Positions 43,397-55,265 of a DNA stretch of 64,000 bases are shown here, piece after piece. The notes under the pieces were generated by a model that made no database searches, was not told the DNA's origin, and worked only from the letters and a program-made list of their open reading frames with translations. The stretch is from Spisula solida (Eukaryota; Mollusca; Bivalvia; Venerida; Mactridae), in contig OX365955.1 in NCBI GenBank assembly GCA_947247005.1, positions 32,281,822 through 32,345,821 on the forward strand, in the 5' to 3' direction. Positions within the stretch are counted from its first letter, which is position 1. Each line of letters starts with the position of its first letter. The position numbers were made by a program, and so were the translations under genes.

Positions 43397-43735
43397 CAGG
43401 GGCGTAGCTAGAGGTATTTGAATGTGTACGCAAGAAGGCTAGGGGGGTCTGGGGCATGCCCCCCCTGAAAAATTTTGTTCGCTAGAACGTCTCTAGTGCG
43501 TTCTGGTGTGTTTTTTTGCATCATCTTTAACATTATTTTTACTGAAAAAAAAACAGTGTTTTTGTGTAAAGAGCTTTTAAAAAGTGTTTCTAAGAAATGC
43601 TGAAAATACTAAAGGATTACCCCCTTAGGGCTTAGGCATCAGTTATTATTTCATTTTTCGATCATTTAATTTTTCACTTTTTAAGAAGCATGTGTACGCA
43701 GCTGCGTATTCTGCGTACAGGTAGCTACGCGCCTG
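43397..43735. mobile_element. CAGGGGCGTAGCTA-type MITE, copy 2
   Basis: The ends are CAGGGGCGTAGCTAGAGG and GTAGCTACGCGCCTG. The body is the inverse orientation of 35487-35823. CAATG flanks both ends (43392-43396 and 43736-43740), a possible 5-bp target duplication. Confidence 0.82.
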
Positions 43736-43902
43736 CAATGCGTACTGCAAAACGCAGGCCTATGGTTTCTAAGCATTTAAACAAACAAAGTTGTTAGTAC
43801 TTGAAGGAAGTTTATATATTATATGTACAGTCTGCTATATACGGATTTTTCCATTTTAGTGACACAATGATCTTTCGCTAATCGGATCACAGGAATTACA
43901 AG

Positions 43903-44083
43903 TTCTACCCATGAAATATCATAGCAGTCGATCCATACAAAATCACTCTATAATTTATACATTTATTATAATTTATTTATTGTTATTATTTAAAAAAGGC
44001 AAGTTTCATTATAATAAACGTACAATGTATACCAGTATGGTAACTTTGTATGGATCGACTGCTATGATATTTCATGGGTAGAA
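43903..44083. mobile_element. 181-bp hairpin MITE with ~39-bp perfect arms
   Basis: The left arm starts TTCTACCCATGAAATATCAT and continues through AGCAGTCGATCCATACAAA. The right arm is the exact complement, ending ATATTTCATGGGTAGAA. The loop is AT-rich. Arms without mismatches imply recent origin or gene conversion. Confidence 0.82.
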
Positions 44084-44635
44084 TTCAAAATTAGTATGAT
44101 GGGCCTCAACTATATACACAATGATGACCAGTCAAATGTAGGTCAAAGTTATCCATATATGTCCCGTTACAGTCATTACAAATACAATAGCATTAGTCTA
44201 ACTACCTGATCGTAATGGCTTTTTTTACTCCCTGTCCATTTGTTAATTAAAATAAAACATTCAATACATAAGACACAATGGGGAAAAAATAATGAGTTCG
44301 TGAAAAATCCTGAAATTTAAACACTGAGTTGGTAAAGGTAATTCAGTGTACCATACCAAATTTCAATAAAATTGCATAAGTACTTTAAAAGTTTTGTAAT
44401 TTTAATAGGGGTCCAGCCTAGTCGCTAACGGACTATATGACATCGTAGTGAGAGTACTTGTTTCTTTCTAACAAAACAAAACAACAGCAATTAAGAACAT
44501 TGGTCAACGAGCACATTTGTATACTGGTATATATAAATCAAACAAAAATAGCATGTCACTTTATGACCAATGTATTCCCGTATCACAATAAATGACAGTC
44601 ATGCCGTACCGACAAATATAACGCAAAGTTCTGTG

Positions 44636-44864
44636 GCTTAAAATTAGAAGGTCCTAAATACGACCTTTCAGACTCATGTATATTTGAAATCTGCACCTTA
44701 AAGCGCTTCTTATGAGCATAATTTCATGAAAATCGGAAGTGGTCGGGTTGACCAAAATGAAGTTGAAAAAGTCTGTTTTTCCGCAAATAAGCAGTTGTTT
44801 TCAGACAGTTTTTCTTGTTTTCTCAAAATATTGATTTTGTATTTACGACCTTCTAATTCTAAGC
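44636..44864. mobile_element. Small MITE next to the TLR stop codon
   Basis: GCTTAAAATTAGAAGGTC and GACCTTCTAATTCTAAGC are inverted ends. Part of the interior (TATTTGAAATCTGCACCTTA, AGCGCTTCTTATGAGCATA) recurs diverged at about 62907-63010. It ends 26 bp from the TLR stop, so it probably lies in the 3' UTR. Confidence 0.7.
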
Positions 44865-44890
44865 TAGCGAAATGTAGCGCATACTTGTCT

Positions 44891-47197
44891 TTAGTTAGTT
44901 GCTAGATCTACAATGGATTCACACACATTCTGCCATGTTGTTTTAAGTCTGTATTGTCCATTGTCATATTCCCAAAGAACACGAACATTGTCACGGAACA
45001 ACAATTGCATTGTAGGAGTCATCAAGTCAACATCCACTTCATCTTTCATCATCAACAGAACTGGTTTCTTCAGTACCAATGCTTGGTTGAATTCACTATC
45101 ACAATAATTACTGTTACAGTAACTGTTTGAAATTACACACAGGAAGACTTCGGTCAGTTCAATACATCTCAGAGACTCATTGTGAACGTAACGACCCAAG
45201 CGGAACTCTGTATCACCCTGACAGACAAGATTCCTATCTGTGCCTATAATCTCCTGAAGACCTTCGTTAAGGGACAACACAACATTTTCTTCAACGAAGT
45301 CAAAATCATCATTACTGTATGATAAGAATACAGCAAAATGACCGTCATCATGTCGTAAGTCATTTATAACCTCATTCCTTCTCCTTTCTTTACGGTCACG
45401 CCTTCTTCTCAAGTACAGTATTAACCCTAAGCTGGGGCCTCCGATAATAACCACGACAGCCATTGTGATTAGTATTATATTTCTTGTTTTTCTGTCACAG
45501 ACGTGTTGTATGATGGTCACAGCTTCTTTGTTGACATTCACCCGTTCACCAGTGTCCCTTTTACAGTCAACGTTATTAGACTGCGTGTCAATAAAATCAG
45601 CGTTAGACAACCAACTTATGAACGTTTTTGTATCGCATGTATCGCACAACAAAGGGTTACCTTTTATGTTGCACACTAATTGATGAGTTTTGCTATTTAC
45701 TTCGACTGTCGCATTAGAAGTTGTTTCAGAAACAGATTCGTAGCTGGCATTACCAAGTTGATGTGCTGCAGATAATGCATCCAGGGATTGTATAGACGAA
45801 ACATCTAGAACTTTAACATCATTACTGGCAAGGTTTAAGACTCGAAGCTTTTGGAGATGACGAAGCCCGAAATGAACCTGTGTCAGTCTGTTTCCTGCAA
45901 GATTTATCATTTCCAGAAGGGTATTAGAAACGAAGAAATCGTCCGGGATATCAGCGAGACCATTAACAGCTAAGCTTACACTTTTTACATAAGCTGTACC
46001 CTTAAGGAGAACACTAAACAGTGTAATATTTTCTTTATACATCACGTGTAACTTATTGTCAGACAAGTCCAAGCTGGCAAGGTTAGGGAAGCAACCAAGT
46101 ATACTAGGGTGCATATATTCTAAACCATTATTAGCAAGATTAAACAGTTCCATGGAACTGAAGTCCACGTTATCGCATGCCAGATTAACGTCTAAACGAT
46201 AGAGGTTATTTTCTCTGGCTATAATCTCTCTAGTCCGGCTTTTGACACTATCCAACCACCATGCTTTACAATTATGCAGAACTATACCGTTTGAAGTTAC
46301 ACCACTGATATTCAATATTCCAATAGATAATTCTAACCTGTAGTGGTTTATCTTTTTTATTGGAAGATTTGCGTTTGATAGAGATATACTTTGCTTGCTA
46401 CTAGGAACCGATAGTTGATGTGCATCTAGAGCGTAACTGAAATCAACAACTTCTAAAATTTGAAGATCCTCAGGCGAAGTGTTTTCATGACTTATGATAT
46501 TTATTACAGCACCGGAGAAATTCAATTTCTTCAACCGGACCAAATCCTTTATCACTTGTGATTCAACAATTGATATGCGCGTTTTGCTTAAATCAAGGTG
46601 AAACACTGGTTTTTGTGCCAAGCATTTGCCGAATTCTCTATCTATCTTAAAGTTAGTACCGTAATGATCCACCTGTGATAGCAATAATTGTTCAAGATTT
46701 GGTACTTTTTCTGATCCGTTAAGCGCTCCCTTTATATAGTTAAGTTTTAATCTAGAACATTGACTCAAATCTAATATTCTAACATTCTCAAGTCCTGATA
46801 ATGAATCGGGCTCAAGCAAAACGAATCTATAGATATGTATATGTAATTCTTTCAGCTCTTTTAAATTCCTAAACGTGTCATTTTTAAACGTTATTCTATA
46901 AACGGCGACGCCCGGTACTTTATTTTCGTCGGCGATTTCTAGATATTTCACACTCTGCCAATCCTCCGACATGAAGTAGGTATGATTGACCTCGAACTCG
47001 ACAACCTCGTATATAAAGTTATTGATATGTACTTCTTCAACACCATCTGGGATGTGCATTGGAATATAATTACATGTCCAAATTCCGCTCTTCATTAAAC
47101 TACACGTTTTATTCACCGCTGTATTGTAGCAAACACATGTCAGTGAAAAACAAATAATTAAAGAAAATGTAAGATATACGTATGTAATAATCTCCAT
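44891..47197 (-). CDS. Toll-like receptor, single exon, 768 aa (LRR-TM-TIR)
   Basis: A membrane pattern-recognition receptor that would signal through TIR adaptors such as MyD88. The signal peptide is residues 1 to about 23 (hydrophobic, ending FSLTCVC). The ectodomain, about 24-570, has divergent leucine-rich repeats, clearest near LDLSQCSRLKL, LASLDLSDNKLHVM, LEMINLAGNRL and LRVLNLASNDVKVL. A single C-terminal Cys cap follows (NPLLCDTCDTKTFISWL). The transmembrane helix is about 573-596 (IILITMAVVVIIGGPSLGLI), then the basic RRRRDRKERRR stop-transfer. The TIR domain is about 618-768: box 1 FAVFLSYSNDDFDFV is canonical. Box 2 reads QGDTEFRLG and lacks the usual R-D-x-x-P-G of the BB loop. 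Box 3 has no FW. The start context is AAAAATGG. No introns or frameshifts. It cannot be matched to a numbered vertebrate TLR. Confidence 0.92.
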   Translation of the reverse strand: MEIITYVYLTFSLIICFSLTCVCYNTAVNKTCSLMKSGIWTCNYIPMHIPDGVEEVHINNFIYEVVEFEVNHTYFMSEDWQSVKYLEIADENKVPGVAVYRITFKNDTFRNLKELKELHIHIYRFVLLEPDSLSGLENVRILDLSQCSRLKLNYIKGALNGSEKVPNLEQLLLSQVDHYGTNFKIDREFGKCLAQKPVFHLDLSKTRISIVESQVIKDLVRLKKLNFSGAVINIISHENTSPEDLQILEVVDFSYALDAHQLSVPSSKQSISLSNANLPIKKINHYRLELSIGILNISGVTSNGIVLHNCKAWWLDSVKSRTREIIARENNLYRLDVNLACDNVDFSSMELFNLANNGLEYMHPSILGCFPNLASLDLSDNKLHVMYKENITLFSVLLKGTAYVKSVSLAVNGLADIPDDFFVSNTLLEMINLAGNRLTQVHFGLRHLQKLRVLNLASNDVKVLDVSSIQSLDALSAAHQLGNASYESVSETTSNATVEVNSKTHQLVCNIKGNPLLCDTCDTKTFISWLSNADFIDTQSNNVDCKRDTGERVNVNKEAVTIIQHVCDRKTRNIILITMAVVVIIGGPSLGLILYLRRRRDRKERRRNEVINDLRHDDGHFAVFLSYSNDDFDFVEENVVLSLNEGLQEIIGTDRNLVCQGDTEFRLGRYVHNESLRCIELTEVFLCVISNSYCNSNYCDSEFNQALVLKKPVLLMMKDEVDVDLMTPTMQLLFRDNVRVLWEYDNGQYRLKTTWQNVCESIVDLATN

Positions 47198-47578
47198 TTT
47201 TCGTATTGTTTAACAAATCCTATCGAACATTAATCCTTGTATATACTAGTATATAGTTTATATTAATTTTGAACATGTCGCGTTAAACATAAGTTAATTT
47301 CTGATATTCCTACTGTATTCAGTACGTTTTCTATGCAGTAAATATGCGCACAATAAACTCTATAAGATATAATAGAATGAATAGGTTAATACTGTCGTTG
47401 ACTATATATACGATATCTTCTCTTTATAAATGCACACGTTTATTAAAAAATGCATAGTGAAATAAATGGCAAAGCTAATTTCTGATGAAAGCATGGAATT
47501 AAATCACATGTGTGTGAGATATAATTACATGGTGAAAGGAAGTTATTGGCATGTTTTCAAACTTCCGGGTTTTCCTAT

Positions 47579-47670
47579 TCAAATTTCAATTGAATGATTT
47601 GTGTCTGATTTCAACCTGGGTTTATTAAATTTCAATTGAATGATTTGTGTCTGATTTCCAACTGGGTTTA
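47579..47670. repeat. Two-copy ~50-bp tandem duplication
   Basis: AAATTTCAATTGAATGATTT then GTGTCTGATTTC is repeated once with one extra change, upstream of the TLR gene. Confidence 0.85.
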
Positions 47671-47680
47671 TCTTTTATTA

Positions 47681-48316
47681 AGAGCGCTTTTGTTTGCAAC
47701 AAATCTGGTTTGGTTTCCACCTGGTTTGTCAAACTGTCCATTTCTTCAGTAAAACTGGTTCGAAACGAAAACAAGTTTTTCCATTTGTTTAAAAAAATCT
47801 CGAACCGGTTTGTCAAACCTTCCAAACTACCTCCGGAGGCGGTTTGATGCATCCGAAATTACATGCAGTTGAGCGCGGGAAAATGGCCGACCATGTTGAC
47901 CATTACCGAATCTCTTAGTACACAATTTCTTATCTGATCTGAATAGCTATGGTCAGATTTCTACGCTATAAATATGAATTGACAATTTTTAATCTAACGT
48001 AAAGAGGGCAATTTCAATTTTATATCACCGTAGTAGGCAATATATCAACCAAATTTGATTAATCAGGGAATAACGAAAGAAAAGAGATAATTACTTCATT
48101 CTTTTTTATTAATTTTCTTTATAAGCGTGTTTTTCTGTTAATATATCAAGACCATAGTACAGCTCTTTTCTGTCGCCTTGGAGATTAAAATGTTTCTTCA
48201 AACTACCCGTTTGTTCGCCACTCAGTTTAAATCGAAACCAATTTTAGTTTACTGTCCAACGTTTAACCAAATCTAAAAGCCAAACTGAAACCGGGTATTT
48301 TCAACAAAAGCGCCCT
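47681..48316. mobile_element. Possible DNA element with AGRGCGCTTTTGTT ends
   Basis: AGAGCGCTTTTGTTT and AACAAAAGCGCCCT are inverted. Just inside, GGTTTGG/TTTGTCAAACTGTCC and their rough complements (ACTGTCCAACGTTTAACCAA) mirror each other. No target duplication was found, so boundaries are tentative. Confidence 0.4.
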
Positions 48317-48544
48317 AAGACATGAGGTTTATATTATATAACATATGACATGGTCGACGAGCAACGCTATCGTATTCAGAGGGTTGGGTGAGAATGATTG
48401 GAGAGGATATTGGACTTTCTCAAAATGTATCTTGATGAAGCTTGAGTTCCCAAAATATATGCCTTAGTGGTTTAGATTTAATTGGTGAGTATTTCGAATA
48501 CAGCCATGTATCAGAATAGTACATCTACCCTTTTAATCCATATG

Positions 48545-48830
48545 GGCAAGGCCCCCAGAAGAGGTTAGTCACTTTAGTGTTTGGGGGATAGTGCATGATA
48601 CAGAAGATGCTCCAGTTCCAGAAGCATCGCTGGTTCTTTTACGTGCCGATGTAAAGCATCATACACGGGACCTCGCTTAACGTCTCGTCCGAAAGACTGT
48701 TAGAAAGTTTAGTTATGTTAGGTGGGTAACACTGAAAAGCATTTCTATTTTGACCGTCTGGAGTAGGGATCGAACCCACAACCTTCAGATCAGCCGTCAG
48801 TAGCCCTTACCAATAGACCACTTGTCCACC
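48545..48830 (-). mobile_element. tRNA-headed SINE with a conserved central domain (MetaSINE-like)
   Basis: Minus strand: the tRNA-like head GGTGGACAAGTGGTCTATTG has a B box GGGTTCGATCCC. The central block TCTTTCGGACGAGACGTTAA, then GCGAGGTCCCGTGTATGATG and GGCACGTAAAAGAACC, is of a type widely found in invertebrate SINE superfamilies. The superfamily name is from memory and should be checked. Confidence 0.72.
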
Positions 48831-49715
48831 TATTACATCTACCTCCCCATACGTGTGAGCATTTATAACACCAGTGGAATGATGTTCTTCTTATTGATCA
48901 AACAAAAGCACAATATGTGTCGCCGATTCATTGGACACAGTCATTTTGAACCTCAACGACTGCAATGTCTCGTTAGCGGAAGGCATAATCGACATCAACA
49001 TTTTTGTGATTTTTCTATTTGCCGTCATCAAGTGATAATGTTTCGTTAGGATAAATATTTCCTTCGCAGAAATGGTTGGATTTTCAAATGAAATTAAACG
49101 ATCTAAAAATTAAAAAAAAACTTTGCTTTAGTTTAATTTTAAACAACTCCACACAAAAATGAATAGCCTGCCCACCTGTACTTTATACAATGTCAGTTGA
49201 TTTGTTAATATATAATTGTAAAAGTTATAGGTAGGGTTATGGTGGACAAGTGACCTGTGGTAGCTTACATTTTGTCATTTATTAGTATGTAACTATCGTT
49301 GAAAATCTTGTCAGCGGACCGAAAATGCCGTCCGTAATCCGGAATTATGAGAGTCTGGTATTGCGGAAGCTTTTTAAATTAACTTTATAAGAAGAAAATA
49401 CGGGACATAGGAAATCGTCCGATTTTATGGGGATTCCGGTTTTAAAGGGAGTCCGATTTTGAGGGAGTTTACTGTAGTTCTGTGTGTCATTCAAGGGTTC
49501 GTAAGCTTTTGGCAGCTTTCAACGAAAACAGTCATTTGATAGAAACAAAAACTGTTAAAATTACCGTCACTGAACGTACATATTCACTCGAAATGTAGTT
49601 TGCATGCACTTAGCAGCATTTTATAGAAAATGTTCCTTCAGTAAAATAATGTTTATAATTAAACATACATGTAGGCCTACGTGACCTTGTGTTATTGACA
49701 TTTCTAGTTCATATA
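48831..49715. other. No gene seen
   Basis: AT-rich sequence with short unsupported frames and no repeat structure noticed. Confidence 0.5.
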
Positions 49716-50697
49716 CGAGGGGTGGTCCAGAATTACGTTGACGTTTGCTCTAAAAAGTTTATTTTACATAAGATCGGTATGAAAATTACATAAAAGCGGC
49801 TTTTATCTATTATTGACATAAATCACAACAGATATTTAAAAACAATTCTTTGCATCAACAGTCATACGCTACCATAGCAACACATGAATGCTTTCGCGGA
49901 TCAACATTGAATTTTTCAGTAAAACTTGTTACATTATTGCTGATTATTATTGTGTTTCTTCATTTAAAAATTCAGAAATATGGCACCATGTTGTCTAATA
50001 TCTTATCGACACCTGGGTGAAATTTCTAGGTAAAATTCAGTATATTCGTCATGTTATGAATATATGAGTTACTGTTGTCATATATCATAATTAACGTAAA
50101 AAATGACGTCACAATATTTCATTTACAGTCGCATAAATTTGCAATTCTGTGTACAGATAGGAAAAACCCAAACGCAGACCGAAGAAATGTTGGAGAAATC
50201 AAGTGTTAGACCTTCTGCATGACGACCACTTGTTTTTGAATGTCATACACTTTTTTAAGAATGTCTGGATGATGTGACAGACAATGAAGGTAGAGGTAAA
50301 ACGTTTAACTAAAAACCTGACGTTGACTGGATCGGTGCTTACGTTGGTCAGAATCGACTAACCATGACATTAATGGAAAAATATTATCTTGCAGAGCTGG
50401 TAACGGTACAATTCGGTAAATTTTGACAGATCAATTACAAATGCATAAAATAAGAGTATAATGGATTTGGGAAAATAAAGCACATTTGATTAACAGTGTT
50501 CATTTCTGAGCTGCCCCGCGATTCATAACCATACCCTCTTACATACGATGTATATACGTTATTTATTATCATATCCAAAGAAATTTGGTATACGTGTGCA
50601 ATAAGTATCCATAATACGTGGTATACATATTCCTAACTTTAAGTATAACTGTTTTTGAATTAGAGCAAAAGTCCACGTAATTCTGGATCACCCCTCG
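49716..50697 (+). mobile_element. Decayed mariner element, 982 bp
   Basis: The ends are CGAGGGGTGGTCCAGAATTA and TAATTCTGGATCACCCCTCG, with the arms continuing about 40 bp to TTTGCTCTAA/TTAGAGCAAA. The CGAGGGGTG...CCAGAA terminus is mariner-like. A broken transposase N-terminus lies inside at 50168-50400. Most of the catalytic region is missing. Confidence 0.8.
50168..50400 (+). pseudogene. Mariner transposase N-terminal relic
   Basis: With stops and gaps, the frame reads TEEMLEKSSV, RPLVFECHTLF, ECLDDVTDNEGRGKTF and then WIGAYVGQNRLTMTLMEKYY. This follows the mariner paired-HTH pattern (VFEWHKRF, EDVEDDxRxGRP, V..LV..DRRLT). At least three in-frame stops; no DDD catalytic triad remains. Confidence 0.72.
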
Positions 50698-51420
50698 ATA
50701 TTGGATTGTTCCACAAACCTCAACGGGCATCATGCTGAATCAACTTGAAAAACTAATACGTATTTAATTATTAGTTCAATTTGCTATACTGTGTGTTTTA
50801 TCAATAAAACCAAATAACGTTGGTTTTATATAAGTGGAAATGTTTAATTATCAAGAAAAACAAATGACGTTTTCTTTATATAAGTGGGATCTTCGTTTTG
50901 TTTGACTAGCGTTGTATTTATCCAGTAATAGTTAACGTCGGGAAAGAAATTAAATATTTATTCATTTAGTGACTTTAAAGCAATTTCAACACGTACGGCC
51001 TACATTTTTCAACTTCCCTGCTGTAAGAGTTGTTCAACAACCAATTAAGAAATGTAGGACAGTCACCAGCTATTTACTCCGGATATACATGTATACGTAA
51101 GGCATATTTAGTTTGTTCGTCTGAATACAAAATCTTCATTATCCTAGAACTTAGGTCACATGCTTTCAAACGTGCATGGCAATTCATATGATTGGATTCG
51201 CATAATCCAAAGTAAACTCAGTACAAAAAGAAACGTAAGTTGTAATGTCATAAGCGTTTTCTAGATGCAATCGGGATATAGATAACAAAACGGATACTCA
51301 TCTAAACGTTTATTATTCCATAATCACACATTACAAGTGAGTTCTTGGAACGAATTGATATCCACGAAACAATGTAATTTTAATGAAACATGTACACAAG
51401 TGGCCAATAGTGTAGTGTAA
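50698..51420. other. No gene seen
   Basis: No supported coding, RNA gene or repeat noticed. Confidence 0.5.
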
Positions 51421-51479
51421 TGTCAAACATCAAAATGAAAAAGGAGGATTTTCGTTAAAAATGAGGTTTTTTTCAAAAT

Positions 51480-51770
51480 AAACGGCTTGTTCACATACCC
51501 ATGGTTCCCAATGGTTAGTCTAGCTGATTTGGTCACCAACCGGAAGCGATTCATCAGGTGTGCAACCCTGATATAGGTATCATGTCCTCGCGTAGTAACA
51601 CGTGGTCTGCCGGGTATTGTTCTTTCTTTTACCCGTTGCATTGAAACGTTACAGTAGACGGGATATTGTGTCAGGACTACAGTTAAACCATCGTGTGTCA
51701 ATCTTATTGACGTCAGCACTGATGAGACCAATAGCCCAGTTACAGACATCATCAGACAGTCGTCCTATAG
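51480..51770 (-). pseudogene. Tc1-like transposase N-terminal relic
   Basis: Minus strand. One frame gives GRPRVTTRGHDTYIRVAHLM followed by NRFRLVTKSARLTIG, the Tc1 linker and second helix-turn-helix (GRPRVTT..DRYIRLLHLRNRFR). Upstream, another frame gives WAIGLIS and SPDTISRLL, with RFNATG after a stop, matching the first HTH. So a frameshift and a stop separate the two parts. No DDE core or terminal repeats were found nearby. Confidence 0.82.
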
Positions 51771-53330
51771 TTCTAAGTGACTATATTTGAAAGGCGAACC
51801 TTTATTTAATTGTGCCCGCCCACTAACTACAGGGATATATTGATTTCAGCAAAGAAATAATTCATGCTGACTGGTAGCACGTGAATAGTAACACGGTAGG
51901 AATCCCGATACATCGCTTTTGAGTTCCGTCAGAGCGTTACACGGTATTTGAGTTCCGTCAGAGCAATTTGAATGTTTAACGCATGTTACAAATTCCGTCA
52001 TAGCAAGGCATCAAACATTCTTAGCACCAAACGGTTAATTTCGGATGTTAACAATCCAACTGGAACGAAGTTACACTTCATATTAAATGCAATATGCTCA
52101 CTTACAACATGCGTCTGAAAAAAACACTCTTTGTATAGATTTTATGCTTTTTATACCGTTTTTCACGCCAGTTTATATACATAACTTTAATCTTAATAAA
52201 CAGTGAAAGTTGTCCAATACAAACATTTAGTTTTAAATGTCAATGTTCATTGTTATCTGTACTCGTAAAATAGTACAAAAATAACCTTATATATGCAGCC
52301 ATTTTCCTGTGTTTTATCCTAACGCGATCCGATGACATTGATGATACAAATTCCGAACGTCACTGTTACAAATTCCGTCAGTTTCGAAAAAAGAATGTTA
52401 CAAATTCCGTAAATACAGCCCCATACTTTTATCGGTGTTCATGACTGAAAAGTAATCATTTTTACTTACAACATTGCATTTATCACAAAGATTGTTTCCT
52501 ATTTGTGTGGAAACATGTTAAAATATATAAACTGCATTGACTTATATCAGAAAACAAGTTGATACCTCAAGTTACATTGAGCAATATTTTTTACAAGGTT
52601 TATACTCTCTTAACTGAGCATTCATATCTTATAAGTTGCTCTTTACACGTATTTCTTAATCTTTAAACTTAAGCGTTGGACTTCCATAAGTCCCAAATTT
52701 CCCAGCCTTATTACACCATTGGGTCACTGTCTATAAACGAGTGAACTTCAGGTTATCGCAATTGGCCAAACACGTTGAATTGAATACAGTCTCCCATAAG
52801 TCAAACAGTGACCGGAAAACACAGATGCGTTTTCTCACTTAATGGGATACTAAACAATTTAATTTGCATGACATAATTGTCATACAAGTTGTCATTGTAT
52901 AGTATCCATTAAGTCATACAGTGATTTAGTTTATACGCTGTGGGGTGAAAAGCCGATGTACTAGAGGATGTTCAACCTTATAGCACGATTCCATCGTAAT
53001 GTCGTGTCCTCACTATGGTATTATTTCGTTTTCATTTTGTCGACTTAAATCTTGCTGCGATTGCCCTTACTGGACCATGTAGTTTTAACAGATATATTCT
53101 CGTTCACTGTTACACGACCAGTCCAGTTGCAATGACGAACTTCGTTGTGCGCATGAGGTACTCCACATCCCCATAACGAAATAGCAGTAAATGCCTTTTT
53201 TTCGAATGACAAAACAACTGAACGCTACATGAAAAAGAGGATTGCTTGGAAGTTAAACAATACTGAAAATACATTTCATTTTAAATCGGTAACATTGAAC
53301 TGAATTGTACCAGTTTAATTAAACAGTGGA

Positions 53331-53730
53331 GAAATTGCCCGGTGGGGCAATAGAAACGCCCACTCCTTAAAAACTACCCGTTGTGCATTAGGTTAACTGA
53401 CATGGAGATGATCTGATTGCATTTTTTTAACGACAAAAGGTTTATCTAAAATCCTACCGTTCAGAATAGTCTAAATTCGTTTCGATTATCGCTTCATCAA
53501 ATATTCTTATGCACAGGTTAGTTTGAATATGAAGAAGAAGATAATCTTTATTTGAGTCTCATCAATGTACATTATTTATACAATATTTACATTACATTAT
53601 TCGACAACAATAAAAGTGCTTTGCCGCTCCACACTGGAGCTATAAGAGACTAGATAGTTTATACATACATATCAAATACAATTCATAATAATTCAAATTT
53701 TGGTGTTTCTATTGCCAAATCAGGCAATTT
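53331..53730. mobile_element. Nested ~400-bp element with GAAATTGCC ends and a retroelement tail inside
   Basis: GAAATTGCCCGGTGGGGCAA followed by TAGAAACGCC pairs with GGTGTTTCTATTGCCAAATC followed by AGGCAATTT. Between them, GAAGAAGATAATCTTTATTT at 53529, read on the minus strand, resembles a LINE 3' tail (AATAAAGATTATCTTC). Confidence 0.6.
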
Positions 53731-54740
53731 TTGGAGCCAAATTGCCCTATCGGGCAAGTAAAAAGGGTAATGACCGAATTACACGACCGGTTTAATACCT
53801 TATAAGGTTGCCGATAATCACGGCTAATGACCGCTCAAACTCGGCACCTGTTGCGCATAGAAACCATATCTTTTTACCGACAAGCTGTGGGAACGATTTT
53901 GTAACACAAAAAGATAATATTAAATCAGACATGGAAGGCAAGTTTCCATATTGTATAATATTATGCATCTATGTTGGTTTAGTGTGTAAAGGATTATTAA
54001 AAGAAAGAAATCTGGACACTCACTTTAATACTGTGAGATTTTCTGTTATCCAATGTTTATAACTTGTATACTGTTGTTTGAGTGTCACGGCCACATTTTG
54101 TAGCTATCCATTGAGTCATTGTTCAGAAAAGGGGGACATATTTTAAATAAATAGCGCGGGAAGTGCCGTTACGTATATATTTAATTAGAATTACCCCGTC
54201 GAAAACAAACATTTGATTAAAACTTGATATTTACTTTCTGTGTCATCGTATGCGACATGTTTTATACCATTTCAGGACGATACATAATGAAGACCATTAA
54301 ACGGAATTTGTATCATGTCTAAACGGAATTTGTATCAATCAAATTGTTCAAGTAACGGAATTTATAACAACACATAAACTTTCGTTTAAAATACGAGTAT
54401 TACGCCAAGTGCTTCCAACTTGGTTGAATATCAAAAAGCACAATTGTAATATATAATAGTCCATGTTTCGGGCTGTTTTCAAAGGTAATAACAATAAAAA
54501 TAAACAGTATTCCAATGAGTCGAGATTTTGTACGAGATAAAATGATTTTGATTTTTGATCAGCGATTGCGATTGTGATTATGGTACCGTAATTGTGATCT
54601 CCTAAGATTATATCTACTATAACCAAAAGAAAAAATAACATGCTTACAACTTCTACGATTAAATTTCGGTTATATTGTGTTAAATGTGTTCGCTTTTCTC
54701 TTTCACGGAATTTGTAACTCCGCAAAATGCCCAAATTGCT

Positions 54741-55265
54741 CTGACGGAACTCAAACCCCATGTAACCCTCTCATTGGCTCTGACGGAACTCAAACCCCAT
54801 GTAACCCTCTCATTGGCTCTGACGGAACTCAAACCTCATGTAACCCTCTCATTGGCTCTGACGGAACTCAAACCTCATGTAACCCTCTCATTGGCTCTGA
54901 CGGAACTCAAACCCCATGTAACCCTCTCATTGGCTCTGACGGAACTCAAACCCCATGTAACCCTCTCATTGGCTCTGACGGAACTCAAACCCCATGTAAC
55001 CCTCTCATTGGCTCTGACGGAACTCAAACCCCATGTAACCCTCTCATTGGCTCTGACGGAACTCAAACCTCATGTAACCCTCTCATTGGCTCTGACGGAA
55101 CTCAAACCCCATGTAACCCTCTCATTGGCTCTGACGGAACTCAAACCCCATGTAACCCTCTCATTGGCTCTGACGGAACTCAAACCCCATGTAACACTCT
55201 CATTGGCTCTGACGGAACTCAAACCCCATGTAACACTCTCATTGGCTCTGACGGAACTCAAAAGC
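54741..55265. repeat. 39-bp subterminal array, 13 copies
   Basis: GCTCTGACGGAACTCAAACC then CCATGTAACCCTCTCATTG is repeated 13 times with very few changes (CCCC/CCTC, AACCC/AACAC). The unit contains the GCTCTGACGGAACTC segment of the element's own terminal repeat. All frames stay open because 39 is divisible by three (13-residue repeats such as GSDGTQTPCNPLI), but nothing supports translation. Confidence 0.95.

Noticed and set aside
44891..47197. Assignment of the TLR to a specific numbered family
   Set aside because: Invertebrate TLRs expanded independently. The LRR region is too divergent to equate by eye with a vertebrate TLR.
53808..54062. 84-codon frame inside the 3.4-kb transposon as a transposase
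   Set aside because: No RAG1, DDE or HTH signature is visible, and it is too short. The element is treated as non-autonomous.
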